A stretch of DNA of 64,000 bases from Temnothorax longispinosus. Its lineage: Eukaryota; Arthropoda; Insecta; Hymenoptera; Formicidae. The notes under the pieces are model-generated. The model ran no database searches. It was given only the letters and a program-made list of their open reading frames with translations, and was not told the origin of the DNA. The stretch covers positions 11,681,650-11,745,649 of the forward strand of contig NC_092364.1 of assembly GCF_030848805.1 (NCBI RefSeq), read 5' to 3'. Positions 1-11,466 of the stretch are shown here, one piece after another (position 1 is the first letter of the stretch; the number at the start of each line of letters is the position of its first letter). The translations under genes and the position numbers were made by a program.

Positions 1-164
1 GAGGCTGCATGAGCATACAAGTGTGGACATTGATTCGAGGCGCGGCAGATTGCCTCGGATTATTCGCCGCACGGCCTCGGACCGAGCCGAGCGCTGTCGG
101 TCCGTCAAAGACAATTCGTGATTGTAAAAACCGCACACGACACGAAGTGAAGACCAGTTAAAAA
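1..164. other. Unassigned window edge
   Basis: GC-balanced sequence at the left edge. It has no open frame worth calling and no repeat shared with the rest of the window that I can see. It may be host DNA or the tail of an element lying outside the window. Confidence 0.3.
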
Positions 165-194
165 TTATCTACAGTAAGTGCAATAAATGCAGAA

Positions 195-197
<3 letters not shown>

Positions 198-228
<31 letters not shown>
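198..228. repeat. (AT)n microsatellite
   Basis: A pure alternating AT run directly downstream (minus strand) of the BED exon splice donor, so it would lie in an intron. Confidence 0.9.
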
Positions 229-232
<4 letters not shown>

Positions 233-244
233 TTATTAACTTAC

Positions 245-428
245 TTTCTTTTCTTGATTTGAGGATGTAAGCCATATGGATCTTCCGCAAATGATTACCA
301 ATTGCGCCAGTTGAGCCACCGACACAACTCAATTCGTTATCTACATCATCACTACATATATTGCAGTACGCTTTATCGTTTTTTCTTTTGGCATATTCCC
401 ACACCCAACTTTTTCCCTGTTTTCCCAT
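245..428 (-). pseudogene. BED zinc-finger exon of a hAT-like transposase
   Basis: The minus-strand exon starts at an ATG at 428 and encodes about 60 residues with the BED pattern: aromatic KSWVWEY, then C-x2-C (YCNIC), then H-x4-H (HLRKIH). BED fingers bind DNA and sit at the N-terminus of hAT transposases and their domesticated relatives. The frame runs on into an AT microsatellite, but a strong splice donor (AAA|GTAAGTT, GT at 244-243) ends the exon first, so the spliced product would continue elsewhere. No second exon with the hAT catalytic core or dimerisation tail is present downstream in this window. A second exon of the same design is at 21733-21922. I infer a decayed hAT or a lost host BED gene; the finger itself is clear. 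Confidence 0.6.
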
Positions 429-454
429 TATGCGTTCAACGTTGATGTATCAAA

Positions 455-1480
455 GTATAACGTGTTTTCGTTTAAACGTATAGCAAGTCCTAGACTGACT
501 GAGAAATGATTAGTGATTACGCGACAAAAGTACCAGGTAGGCGTAAACAAAACAAAACTTGTTTTGTTCATTTCATACCTACTTTATGCCATGTAATCAT
601 CTAAAAACAACATAACTGTATCCAGATTATCCAGTTTAAAAATGTAACGCGTTATCATTACCGTTACTTGTTAGCAATTTGGAAAAGCAACTTGTTACCG
701 TTATCGTTACTATAAGAAAGTAACAATTCGTTACTTTTTTATAACACTAAAATAAAATGCGTGATTAATTAAAAAAAATTATTAATTTTATAGGTACTTA
801 TATATACATAGATATACGTACAATTTAAACATACAGTAAACAAAAATGAAATGTACAGCAAACAGAAACATACAATAATAAAACTTTAAACATACAATAT
901 ACATTAAAATTAATTTGTTATGTAAAAATAAATAAAGCTTGCATTTATAATTACACATAAAATTAATTTTTTGTGTTGCTTGCACTATGTGCACTCAATT
1001 TCATTCTTGCTTTTATACCAGCATCCGAATGCGTATTCGTTTTGTTCCAAGTCCAAGAAGTGCAAGCAGCGCGAACAAATCTAAATACTTCTGATTTATT
1101 GAATAGAAATGACTAAAGTAACGATGAAAGTAACGAATTCGTTTCCGTTACTGTAAAAATGTGACGACGTCACCGGAAAGAAAGTAACGGTAACGATATT
1201 ACAAATAATACATTACTTCCCAACTCTGACTATATTTGTAATAAATATTTCATTAATAAAGTACATTCAAAAATAAAACACTTAAGAAAGGGATAATAAA
1301 CGTTTATAGAAAAACGTTTTTAGTAAACGGATATGCTATAAATATACGTGTAAACGTTTAAACGTTTATCAGGCCCTAGACTTAAAACACGTGTATTCGG
1401 AAAAACGTTTTTAATAAACGGATATGCTAATTATACGTATAAACGTGTTTCCGTTTAAACGTATAATAGCGAGCCCTAAT
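455..1480. mobile_element. hAT-like terminal repeats, three related ends
   Basis: Three blocks share a terminus with TTTAAACGTATA followed by CCTA: 457-493 (just upstream of the BED start), 1311-1381 and 1403-1477. The last two are tandem copies of one another, each with a stretch AAACGTTTTTARTAAACGG. Read outward, the ends begin TAGGRCTYGCTAT, plausible for hAT termini. Between them, 640-1235 is rich in CGTTAC/GTAACG in both orientations and ends in CCAACTCTG; it may be a second non-autonomous hAT. I found no convincing 8 bp target duplication, so the boundaries are approximate. Confidence 0.35.
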
Positions 1481-1481
1481 T

Positions 1482-2222
1482 TCTACACCAATGGTAGAAA
1501 ATTTTGATCATAGCGTGCTTAAGAGAGATAAATCAGAGAGTCAGAAAATTGAAAGTAGATGTAGAATGGCTATAGGCTCATTGATGTATGCCATGTTATG
1601 TTCACGACCTGACTTATGTTTGTCAATAAGTATTTTGAGTAGGTACTAATCTTGTGCTAGTGAGGATCTGTGGTCAGCGCTTAAGCGGGTGTTGCGCTAT
1701 ATTAAAGGTACCATTAAGTTAAGCCTAGTTTTTAGAAAAAGTGACGCAAGTAATGTTAACAAAATAATCGGTTTTGTTGATGCTGATTGGGCAGGCGACA
1801 AGGTAGATCGCAAGTCAACAGGTGGTTATGTATTTAAAATTTTCGATTGCAGTGTATCATGGACTTCTCGTAAGCAATCAACTATCGCCTTGTCATCGAC
1901 CGAATCAGAATACGTAGCTTTAAGTTTAGCTACAAGTGAGGCTCGTTTGATAAGAAATTTGTTTTTTGACTTAGAAGGAAAAATGATAACGGTAAAGATA
2001 TTTGAAGACAATCAGTCTGTGATCAAAGTATGTAAGAATCCTGAGTTCCACCACAAATTGAAGCATGTAGACATTAAGATGCATTTTGTTAGAGATAAAG
2101 TGTCCAATAATATAATATCAATTGAATATATTAGTACTAATGAGCAAATTAGTGATGTACTGACAAAACCTTTGGGCAGAGTCAAGTTTGAAAAGTTCCG
2201 TGGTGGCTTAGGTTTAGAATAA
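1482..2222 (+). pseudogene. Copia Pol C-terminus (end of RT plus RNase H)
   Basis: One reading frame gives the end of a Ty1/Copia reverse transcriptase (RMAIGSLMYAML, RPDLCLSIS), then a TAA at 1647-1649, then an uninterrupted RNase H domain. Visible RNase H landmarks are DADWAGD, SRKQ, LSSTESEYVAL, EDNQS, KHVDIKMHFVRD and the terminal DVLTKPL. RNase H removes the RNA template strand during reverse transcription in the virus-like particle. Gag, protease, integrase and most of RT are missing: the copy is cut at about 1480 against the hAT-like end. The single nonsense codon and 5' truncation make it non-autonomous. The family call is secure because the RNase H motif order is diagnostic for Copia. 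Confidence 0.9.
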
Positions 2223-2284
2223 GTTTTTTGATGTAAGATTTCAGGGGGTGTTTTTTTATTTTTTCTGTGTATAGATTTACCATT

Positions 2285-2293
2285 AAGGGGGTG
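2285..2293 (+). promoter_or_regulatory. Copia polypurine tract
   Basis: A purine-rich run (AAGGGGGTG) directly before the TGTTGGA start of the 3' LTR. This is the expected plus-strand primer site. Confidence 0.7.
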
Positions 2294-2575
2294 TGTTGGA
2301 TAGTAATGGTAAATGTTGCGTTGGCAGCACTAGCGTGTTCCTAAAAGCGGCGCTCCCTGCATGTATTGTATTACCTTTTACGTCATACCTTACCTTTCGC
2401 GCCAGATTCTCCTCAGCGAGCAAGCCCGCCAGCGTGGCACATATATAAGCGTTCCTTTTAATTGTACTTGAGTTTTCCTTTATATTAAACGCAACGTTAA
2501 AACGTTAGTGTGTGACTTTATTCTGCGCATACCCTGCTTATCAAGGCACAATGAGCATCACTATGCAGAGCAACA
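2294..2575 (+). repeat. Copia 3' LTR
   Basis: Begins TGTTGGATAG immediately after the polypurine tract. It contains a TATA-like box (CATATATAAG, 2440-2449) as expected for an LTR promoter. The end is placed near GCAACA at 2575, but without a second LTR copy this boundary is a guess. Confidence 0.6.
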
Positions 2576-2604
2576 ATCCTCATTGCATAAGAGAAATAAA
2601 CATT

Positions 2605-3104
2605 NNNNNNNNNNNNNNNNNNNNNNNNNNNNNNNNNNNNNNNNNNNNNNNNNNNNNNNNNNNNNNNNNNNNNNNNNNNNNNNNNNNNNNNNNNNNNNNN
2701 NNNNNNNNNNNNNNNNNNNNNNNNNNNNNNNNNNNNNNNNNNNNNNNNNNNNNNNNNNNNNNNNNNNNNNNNNNNNNNNNNNNNNNNNNNNNNNNNNNNN
2801 NNNNNNNNNNNNNNNNNNNNNNNNNNNNNNNNNNNNNNNNNNNNNNNNNNNNNNNNNNNNNNNNNNNNNNNNNNNNNNNNNNNNNNNNNNNNNNNNNNNN
2901 NNNNNNNNNNNNNNNNNNNNNNNNNNNNNNNNNNNNNNNNNNNNNNNNNNNNNNNNNNNNNNNNNNNNNNNNNNNNNNNNNNNNNNNNNNNNNNNNNNNN
3001 NNNNNNNNNNNNNNNNNNNNNNNNNNNNNNNNNNNNNNNNNNNNNNNNNNNNNNNNNNNNNNNNNNNNNNNNNNNNNNNNNNNNNNNNNNNNNNNNNNNN
3101 NNNN
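2605..3104. other. Assembly gap of 500 N
   Basis: Exactly 500 N, the usual placeholder for a gap of unknown size. Open frames spanning it have no meaning. Different LTR elements lie on each side. Confidence 0.99.
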
Positions 3105-3125
3105 GGTTCGGCTTATACTACCTAC

Positions 3126-3713
3126 TCATGTCAGTGGTTCTCCTTCCACATGCAATACATATCTGTAATCTCTGCAAATTTCCATAATGGTTTTCTTTTC
3201 TTCTTCGTTTAAGTGTTGTGTGCGTATCAATTTTTCGACTTTCTCGCTACGCGGCATTGTTTCTTCTGTTTTGTCTACTTGGTTTACTTCTATCTCTTTT
3301 GCTTCTTCTTGCTCTAACTCTTCTAATGTTACTTGCGGCATTAGCATTTCGACTGTCTTCTCCGTCGTATTTAGTATGCTTGCCGGACATAGAAAGTTTT
3401 CTGGCATCGCTAGGCAATTTCCTATGAACACTCCTGGCATTGTCTCTTCTGCCTGTATTATCCCTAGTGAATTTTTATCGGTCGCGACTTGTACTATAGT
3501 CTCGCTTCGCGGTTTCAAAACCATTTTCTTATACGGGTATAATTTTAATGTGCTATTCCCTATGCGTATTGCGCTCGACTCGTAACTATATGACGCTCGA
3601 TGTTTCTTTATAAAATTTACGCCTAGTATTCCGTCGTATTCTATCGGAAAATCATCCTTGACGACATATATCGTGTGCTTGATCTTTCTATCTTTCAAGT
3701 CAATAGTTGCTGT
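3126..3713 (-). pseudogene. Gypsy A Pol: second half of protease and linker
   Basis: Minus-strand segment that continues the protease fold broken at 5109: ATIDLKDRK, then the typical retropepsin end with YDGILGVNF, followed by an acidic linker rich in E and V. The frame ends just before the N gap, where RT should begin, so RT, RNase H and integrase are either in the gap or lost. It is separated from its own gag and active site (5109-7130) by the foldback element at 3714-5108. Retropepsin cleaves the Gag-Pol polyprotein during particle maturation; this split copy cannot. Confidence 0.8.
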
Positions 3714-5108
3714 AAAGGACCACGCACACAAACATTGGAAATCTGGGCCCCGGTCAAATTTCTCCAAACTTTGTGATTTTTTAGCTTATGACCTCCCGAT
3801 CAAAAGTCCTTATGGGCCCGAACCTCCAGGAAGTCATGGAAGAAAGTTATGGGGTATGGAAGTCGACGGAATATAAGTAGTCGGGTATACACGTTTTTAT
3901 CCTTGAAATGTCTCGAATTCGGAGGGGATCAATTATGATAACTAATGGGACAAAACTTCTTGAACTTGGAGAGGACTATCTGATAGTCGCCCAATCTTGG
4001 CTATAAAGTCTAACTAGGGTCCGGTAGGGCCCAGCCAGGTTTTTATGATGGAAACCTGGATTCATCGCAGAATTACATTCTGTGACTAGGAATATATTCA
4101 TATATAATACTAACATTTCATAACTGACCCGACCAATTAAAGCAAGATCCGGTGTGGACCCGACCGGTTAAGGTAAGATCCGTTGTGGACCTGACCAATT
4201 AAGGCAAGATCTGGTGTAGATCCGACCAGTTAAGGCAAGATCCGGTGTGGACCCGACCAGTTAAGGTAAGATCCGTTGTGGACTCGACCAAAAGGCAAGA
4301 TCCGGTGTAGACCCGACCGGTTAAGGTAAGATCCGTTGTGGACCTGACCAATTAAGGCAAGATCTGGTGTAGACCCGACCAGTTAAGGCAAGATCCGGTG
4401 TGGACCCGACCGGTTAAGGTAAGATCCGTTGTGGACCCGACCAATTAAGGCAAGATCCGGTGTGGACCCGATCAATTAAGGCAAGATCCGGTGTGGACCC
4501 GATCAGTTAAGGCAAGATCCGGTGTGGACCCGACCGGTTAAGGCAAGATCCGTTGTGGACCCGACCAATGGTCGGGGTCCACACCGGATCTTGCCTTAAT
4601 TGGTCGGGTCCACAACGGATCTTATAATACCTTAACCGGTCGGGTCCACACCGGATCTTGCCTTAACTGGTCGGGTCCACACCGGATCTTGCCTTAACAG
4701 TTATGAAATGTTAGTATTATATATGAATATATTCCTAGTCACAGTAATTCTGCGATGAACCCAGGTTTCCATCATAAAAACCTGGCTGGGCCCTACCGGA
4801 CCCTAGTTAGACTTTATAGCCAAGATTGGGCCAGACTATTAGATAGTCCTCTCCAAGTTCAAGAAGTTTTGTCCCATTAGTTATCATAATTGATCCCCTC
4901 CGAATTCGAGACATTTCAAGGGTAAAAACGTGTATACTCGACTACTTATATTCCGTCGACTTCCATACCCCATAACTCTCTTCCATGACTTCCTGGAGGT
5001 TCGGGCCCATAAGGACTTTTGATCGGGAAGTCATAAGCTAAAAAATCACAAAGTTTGGAGAAATTTGACCGGGGCCCAGATTTCCAATGTTTGTGTGCGT
5101 GGTCCTTT
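3714..5108. mobile_element. Foldback element with ~400 bp TIRs and a minisatellite core
   Basis: Left arm 3714-4118 and right arm 4696-5108 are near-perfect inverted copies, starting AAAGGACCACGCACAC and ending GTGTGCGTGGTCCTTT. The core is a tandem array. There is no transposase frame, so it is non-autonomous and its superfamily is unknown. It sits inside the protease coding region of Gypsy A and so is younger than that element. I could not fix a target duplication because the flanks resemble the TIR tips. Confidence 0.85.
4120..4697. repeat. ~31 bp minisatellite, direct then inverted
   Basis: About 14 copies of a unit containing GACCCGACC, TTAAGG and AAGATCCG run in one direction to about 4565. 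The orientation then flips for about four more units up to the right arm. It fills the loop of the foldback element. Confidence 0.85.
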
Positions 5109-7130
5109 TCCAATCGTATGGGCTTTATGACCTGTTACTCCTGTAAGGGCCATTTTATCCTCTTCTATCATTGTTTCGCCTTTCAAATGTTTTACTTTTA
5201 TTATTGATACGGCCGCTCCGGTATCGAACAGTAAATTTATTTTTTCGCGCTTCGCTTCTCGCATGGGCAGAGTGATTAAGTCCAGCCCTGCATGCTTTCG
5301 CGGCTTGTTCGTCAGGTGTGACACCTGATACTCTAACGCCGGTCGGCGCTGCTTTGTGTCCTCTTTATCTTCCTCATCGCTATTCGCGGCTGAATTACTG
5401 TCCTTTTTTCTCGGGCCATTCGTTTTCGGGTGAAAATTTTTATTTTGTCCTCGCGGATTATTAGGTTTGTTGTGATTCGTCCTTTCTTTATTTGGTCGAC
5501 CATTTAACAACCAACATTCTTCGCGCATGTGTCCTGCCTTCTTGCAGTAATTGCAGACTTTATCTATCGCGTTTACGCGGGGTGTCCTATCGGGTTTCGG
5601 TAAGTAGAAACGGTTCGCATATCTATTGGTACGACATTCCCTTCCGAGGTGCCCGTATTTTCCGCATTTTTGGCATTGTAATATCGATTGGTTATCGCGC
5701 GGTTGCGGCGAGTACGCATAATTATTTTTGGGACGCAGCGGAATTCCACTCGGCCCGTTTACTTTTTCCTCGGCGCTTGCTCCGGCAATCGCTTCTTGCA
5801 ATGTTGCGAAATGCTGGGCTCGGACAAGTAACTTGATCTCGTCTCTCAATCCTAATTGAAAATTCTGTAATGCCTGTTGTTGAATCGTTTCTAATATAGT
5901 TCGCTTGCTTTCTATGGTGTGATTTCTTCCCTCTATCATGGAGTCGTATAGCTCCATCGCTAGCTTATCGGCTCTTAATCCGAATGCTCTTGCATTTTCT
6001 CCGGGTTTTTGCTTGAGTGTATTAAACTCTAGTTGTAAGTGTGTTGTGCTTTTGCGGCTCAGATAGCAAACTTCTAATTCCTTCTTTAGTTGTGCGAAAT
6101 CTCTTATCTCTCGCGTTTGAAAGTCTATCATCGCTCTTCCTTTTAGCTTTGTGCATAGCACTGCTTCTAATAGCGTTCCTACTTCCATAGGATTTATGTT
6201 TTTTATTGCATATGACGCGGCGCTTAAGAATTCTTGTAATTTACTCGAGGTTCCGTCGAACTCGGGTATCATGTCTCGTGCCTCTTTTAAACGTAGATAT
6301 CCGATTGCGCGCTCCGCTTGGTTCCGAATATCGTATGACGTTCTTCCGTACGTTACTTCGAACGGGAGGTTACTTGGCTCGCGTCTCGCGTGAAATTCGC
6401 GGCGTTCAGGATTCGCCGTTTCTAGTTGATTTACGCGATCTTGTAAGTTGCGGATTCCGTTTAATATCTCGTCGAGAATGGAATCTCTATCGTCTCGCGG
6501 CGGTCCGGCCCGTGCGGGTATCCGGTTACGGTGATTCTCCGGGGTGCCTCTTTGTGATAGCACTCGATTAAGACGGTTTATTTCTTCGTCTATTTCCTCT
6601 GGGGTTATCGGCGCGTTGTCATTTACGTTATTCGCGTCGTGGTTGCTATTTGTTGCTTCCGCCATCTCGATTACGTTCACGTGTCTCGGGGCAGAATAAT
6701 ATTCTTGCGGGTCAAATACGCTGCTATCATACGAGGTCAATGAGAACTCTCGTCTGTGTGTTCGCCTACTGATCGTACTGTTCGCGTCTTCGGATTGTGC
6801 GTGCGCGTGTGAGGGGTGGAGTCTATTTTCGTCGGGGCAGTTATTTTGTCCTATTACTCTCGCGTCTAAAATTATAACGGAATCGTCGAATTGTTCGCGT
6901 TCGATTACGCTGTTCGGGTGTAATTCCGGTTCTGATTCGCTTTCGCTTGAGTAGTATGCGTCTAAATTTCTACGCACGGTTTCGCGATTGTCATCGCGCA
7001 ACTCATCTCTTGCTGATTCGGCGTTGCGTAATTCTTTCGGGCTTTCGCGGTCGCGTTCCCTATTGTTCTTCGCGTCTTTATTCTTAATACTATTTGTTAT
7101 TTTAATTGTGGCCGCAACAACATTCAGGGT
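5109..7130 (-). pseudogene. Gypsy A Gag and first half of protease
   Basis: A long open minus-strand frame. It has an acidic, low-complexity N-terminus; a capsid-like central region; two zinc knuckles of CCHC type (CQKCGKYGHLGREC and CNYCKKAGHMREEC); a charged KRRP linker; and the retropepsin active site LLFDTGAAVSII. Gag packages the RNA; the knuckles bind it. An internal ATG at 6665 (MAEATNSN) is one possible start, but the frame stays open upstream to about 7130, where it collides with the mariner fragment, so the true start is unresolved. Protease continues at 3713 on the other side of the foldback insertion. No stops inside this part make it one of the better preserved frames here. Confidence 0.85.
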
Positions 7131-7137
7131 AGATGGA

Positions 7138-7625
7138 CTGTGAATGTGTGGCTCGGAATTATAGGAGATCATATTATCGGCCCAGAATTTATTCAGGGCA
7201 ATATGAATGCACAATACTACGCAAATTTCCTTCTCCATCGGGTTGATGAACTTCTCGAGGATGTGCCACTGGCTACAAGATTAGCAATGATATTTCAACA
7301 GGATGGACATTCTGCCCACACTTCTGTTTTGGCAAGAAACGTTTTAAATCAAAAATTCCCCAGGAGATGGATCGGACTTCGTGGTCCTCAAGAGTGGCCA
7401 CCACGCTCCCCGGATCTCACGCCTATAAATTTTTTCGCATGGGGCTTCTTAAGAAGTAAAGTATATCAAACTCTGCCGGAAAATGCGGAAAATCTGAAAA
7501 ATAGAATTCGCAACGCGTGTGCAGAGATCACTCCTCTCATGCTCGAACGAGTAAGAAAAAATTTTATGCGCAGAATCGCTTTATGTTTAGAACAAGATGG
7601 TAGTCACGTAGAACATTTGTTGTAA
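7138..7625 (+). pseudogene. Tc1/mariner-superfamily transposase, C-terminal half
   Basis: About 160 residues with two of the three catalytic acidic positions: FQQDGHSAH and WPPRSPDLTP, separated by about 36 residues. The second motif and the following INFFAWGFL are typical of IS630/Tc1/mariner transposases that cut and paste at TA. The N-terminal DNA-binding part and first aspartate are missing because the copy abuts Gypsy A at about 7135. The first codon in frame is GTG, not a real start. The end of the protein (stop at 7623-7625) looks natural. No TIR could be matched to it. Confidence 0.75.
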
Positions 7626-7890
7626 GCATATTTTAAGATAAAAAATAAATTTTGTTCAAATTTGTTTCTTAAATTGTATCTAGGTTAAGTTATCTGTATT
7701 AATTTCATTTATATTATTACATTTTATAATTATAGACTATGTTAGAGTTGTAAAAACTGATATCCCTTCTGCTACTTCACGCCGAACTTGCATTCTGATC
7801 TTATTCTGTTAGTCGAGTAAAGCTTGCTCCTGTCGGTAAACAGATAGGCAACACAGCATAGTGATGTGTATGTTGCAGAATCAAAGAATG
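7626..7890. other. AT-rich tail after the mariner fragment
   Basis: Probably the 3' non-coding part of the mariner element. I see no paired terminal repeat and no gene. Confidence 0.4.
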
Positions 7891-7892
7891 TA

Positions 7893-8385
7893 AAAAAAGA
7901 CTCCAAGTACACGCAATGTATTTTGTAAATTCAAAAATCTAACCTAAGTGGTAGCTTTATTTCTCCTTCACAAAATTATGTTACCTAACTCAACTCAAGT
8001 GATATGTATTTTAAAAAAAGGTGTGAAATCTTTAAATTAAATTGCGCCAATTGCAAAGAGAATATGTATATTGCTTTAAAAAATAATTGTTGTGCAACTA
8101 CTTTTAAAAAATAAAACCCAAGTGGTATCTTTGTGTTCCTATTCAATAAGGGTCTTCCTATTCCAACCCAAGTGGCTTCTTAATTCTCCTTAACAAATTT
8201 TTAATATTAAAAAAAATTATTTTAATCAATTAAAGAACAATTAAAGAATTAAAGAACCCATACAGCACATGTAGATACTGAGAACGTTCGAAGGATATCG
8301 CATTTTGTGAAGGAGAAATAAAGCTACCACTTAGGTTGGATTTTTGAATTTACAAAATACATTGCGTGTACTTGGCGCCTTTTTT
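7893..8385. mobile_element. TA-flanked MITE (Tc1/mariner type)
   Basis: A 493 bp element with inverted ends of about 84 bp (left 7893-7976, right about 8302-8385). The ends carry CCAAGTACACGCAATG and its complement. A TA lies directly outside each end (7891-7892, 8386-8387), the target duplication of Tc1/mariner. No coding capacity. Confidence 0.75.
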
Positions 8386-8442
8386 TACCTTTTTTGAAAA
8401 AGGTAATTTTGTACTAATATCACGGATTTTTTGTAGTGTTAA

Positions 8443-9215
8443 GGTGATTGGGCCATCAGAGCATGTCAAAGAAAAAAAACCGAATTAAATATATGTTATA
8501 AAAAAAAACCTAAATACGCTTAAATTTGCAATTTTGAGAAGATCTGACGTCTAATTTTTGAGGTATTAAATCTCAAAGTTGGCATTTTTAACATAGGTTT
8601 TATGGGAAATTGTACCGGAAACATACATTTTTCGAGAATTTCACTCACTGTCTGTAAAGAAACAAGTTCAAAAAACTGAAAATAACATTATTTTTGATTC
8701 TTCTAGCACTTGTTAAGTATAAGACAAAACGACGTTGACGTGTAATAAGGCCAAAAATTCAATCAAAAGTTGATGAATCGTCGCGTTTCTTGTCGGCCTT
8801 TCGATCAGCTGTACGCGACGTGAACATGTGGCAACGCCGCGCCGTGTAGTGTTTTCTTTCCACAGCACTATTCTTTTGCAAGCAAATCTCTCGTTATCGA
8901 AATTGTTTGTTACCTTCTATTATTTTTCAACATAAACACAATACATAACCTCACTCAAACACATGGCACTAGCATGATAGCTGCCTACAGCGAAGAGATG
9001 CAATGCCGCGACATTTCTCTTGTACGAATGTCAACTGGAGTCAAATCTTGAACTGTTTACATTTATCAGTAGATAAATTGATACGTAATCGAATGAAAAG
9101 TTACATTATAAAACCAGTAATTATACAAGTGTCTAGAATATATCCATAAAAATGGTTTTTCTTAAAATAAAATTTAGCCCTTATATTGACTCATATGGTA
9201 CATGGCCCAATCACC
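8443..9215. mobile_element. TTAA-flanked non-autonomous element 1 (piggyBac-like target)
   Basis: 773 bp with 14 bp inverted ends GGTGATTGGGCCAT. The tetranucleotide TTAA is duplicated exactly outside (8439-8442 and 9216-9219). TTAA duplication is the mark of piggyBac-type transposition, although the tips do not start with the usual CCC. It has no open frame of interest. Confidence 0.75.
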
Positions 9216-9219
9216 TTAA

Positions 9220-9660
9220 GCAGGAATCGGCAAAAAATTTTTTATTTGTTATTTTTTAATTATTCACGAATTTAGAAATAACAACAAATTAAATTTTTAT
9301 TGAATTAGCAAATTAGTAATTAGTCACAAAAAATTACTATTCACATAAAAATTAATAATATTTAGGTAAAAGTGAATTATAGATTACTTAAAGAATTAGT
9401 AATTTGTCAGAGAAAAATTTTTAGTTCGTGAAAGTTAGTATTTAGATAAAAGTGAATTAATTTTTTTTTGCAAATTGGTAATTAGTAAAAATAAATTCTT
9501 TATTATTAAAATAATTAATAGTTTATCAAAAATAAATTACTATTTATTTGAAAATTAATAATTAGTGGAAAATAATTATTAATTTTTTCAATAATAAATA
9601 AATAGTCTCAGGTAAATTACTTATATTTTAAAAATTATTAGTTTATTGAATATAAATATT
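9220..9660. other. AT-rich spacer
   Basis: Very AT-rich with many short ATTAGTAATTAG-like words. No gene or element end visible. Confidence 0.5.
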
Positions 9661-10353
9661 TTAATGAGGGAAGTTCCAGGTTCGAATCCTGGTTGAGGTA
9701 ATATTTTTTGCAATAAATTCTTTACAGTTTTTAGATAATTAAATCAAGTCGATTTAATTCCGGGGGAAGGAAGGGTTTTAATTCCAACAATAACTGTGTT
9801 TCAAGTCCGACAAATAATCGGCGCGCAGTAAAATAAGTTAGAAAAATATATGTATATATGTACTATATGTATATGTTACGGGCAAAGTCAGCATGGTGTG
9901 CAGTGTCGGCATTGCCCGGGCAATGTCAGCATTGCACAACGCGACTGGGCAAAGTAGTTTATTAGCGGACATTGCCCGGTTTGATGTGGGCAAAGTTAAC
10001 ACTGCCCATCCAGCGATGGCAATGTCAGCAACGATTATCACATTGCGGACTTTGCTTGGTTCCAAGTGGGCAATGTCGACAATGCTAAATCTCCGTGGGC
10101 TAAGCTGCGCTAAATAAGGGTAATTCTTCAGTTTAGCTACCTCAGCACAGAAATCGATGCAATTAGGCTTAATCGACGCGTTTTTGCATGAAACGAACGA
10201 ATCTGGCAGAAAAAAGTGTCGCTCTGCCCCGCGACGCGAGATATTAATCGTCAAAGTTGAACCGACGACATGTAGCAACATTGAACGTGCCCTGCGGCCA
10301 TATGCGCATGCTCAGTGGTCGCACGCGCATGTAAAACTGCGCCAATTTTAAAC

Positions 10354-10913
10354 GAATCAATCGTGCAGAATAACCAAGCATCTCGATTCAAGCAGTTAGG
10401 TCTCACGCTGGGAGTTTCATTAGTTTAATTATGCGTGGGAAGCACACACACACACACACACACACACACGGAGGGGTGCGAGGGGGGGCCTTCGGCCCCC
10501 CCCTCCCCCGCATCCACCCCGTCGGTAGGCAGCGTGGACCTCGCTTTACAACATAAAGTACATGCTAAGTTGTAAAACGAAATTATAAAGTACATGCATG
10601 GGGGAGGGTGCAGGGAAGAAAAGCCTTTCTGTTCACGTGCGCTCACGCATGTAAGCCCCCTTGCACCCCTCCATGCATGTGCTTTATAATTTCGCTTTAC
10701 AACTTAGCATGTACTTTATGTTGTAAAGCGAGGTCCACGCTGCCTACCGACGGGGTGGGTGCGAGGGAGGGGGGGCCGAAGGCCCCCCCTCGCACCCCCC
10801 CGTGTGTGTGTGTGTGTGTGTGTGTGCTTCCCACGCATAATTAAACTAATGAAACTCCCAGCGTGAGACCTAACTGCTTGAATCGAGATGCTTGGTTATT
10901 CTGCACGATGTAA
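10354..10913. mobile_element. Nested inverted element with AC/GT microsatellites
   Basis: A second palindrome inside the foldback loop. The arms carry matching (AC)n and (GT)n runs at about 10443-10468 and 10801-10826, C/G-rich tracts, and the unit with TTTACAACTTAGCATG in inverted copies. Open frames here read through microsatellites and are not genes. Confidence 0.7.
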
Positions 10914-10921
10914 CTGTTTAA

Positions 10922-10978
10922 TGATTTTCGTTAAAGCAGGGCACACACACGTGTGTATGCCCTGCTTTAACGAAAATC
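10922..10978. repeat. Near-perfect hairpin
   Basis: GATTTTCGTTAAAGCAGGGC is followed after a short (CA)n/(TG)n loop by its exact complement. It lies between the nested element and the right foldback arm. Confidence 0.85.
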
Positions 10979-11466
10979 ACAACTTAAGCCTAATTGCATC
11001 GATTTCTGTTCTGAGGTAGCTAAACTGAAGAATTACCATACATTTAGCGCAGCTTAGCCCACGGAGATTTAGCATTGTCGACATTGCCCACTTTGAACCG
11101 AGCAAAGTCCGCAATGTGATAATCGTTGCTGACATTGCCATCGCTGGATGGGCAGTGTTGACTTTGCCCACATCAAACCGGGCAATGTCCGCTAATAAAC
11201 TACTTTGCCCAGTCGCGTTGTGCAATGCTGACATTGCCCGGGCAATGCCGACACTGCACACCATGCTGACTTTGCCCGTAACATATACACAAAAATTAAT
11301 ATAAGGCTGTCAAAGATCTAAGCTTGGGCCGTATGGCTTATTTTGATTCTAATTTGATTATGTATTATAACGGGGTCCTGTTTCTCTTATTATTATTTAT
11401 TCACGTCGCCTGAGAAAGACGTTTCAAACTATTATTAACCGGTTATTGCGATAAATATTACCACAT

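Larger units (their letters stand above)
9875..11282. mobile_element. Foldback element with GGGCAA-rich arms
   Basis: Arms of about 300 bp (9875-10180 and 10978-11282) are inverted copies that begin GTTACGGGCAAAG. Each arm carries repeated words such as GGGCAATGTC and GGGCAAAGT. ATAT flanks both sides (9871-9874, 11283-11286), probably a 4 bp target duplication inside the SINE body. The open frames in the arms are by-products of the repeat. It contains a nested inverted element. Confidence 0.8.
9664..11440 (+). mobile_element. tRNA-derived SINE copy A, split by a foldback element
   Basis: Starts with the T-arm part of a tRNA (CCAGGTTCGAATCCTGG) and continues with the same body as copy B. The body breaks at 9874 and resumes at 11283 with TATACACAAAAATTAAT. 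It is interrupted by the foldback element at 9875-11282. The 5' tRNA half is missing in this copy. Confidence 0.65.

Noticed and set aside
2508..3212. Open frames across the first N gap (similar ones at 30695-31518 and 59183-59911)
   Set aside because: Most of each frame is N; nothing can be inferred.
9838..11304. Paired open frames of 95-147 residues in the GGGCAA-rich arms
   Set aside because: Both arms encode the same text in opposite directions because they are inverted repeats; no domain, and AT-rich ends.
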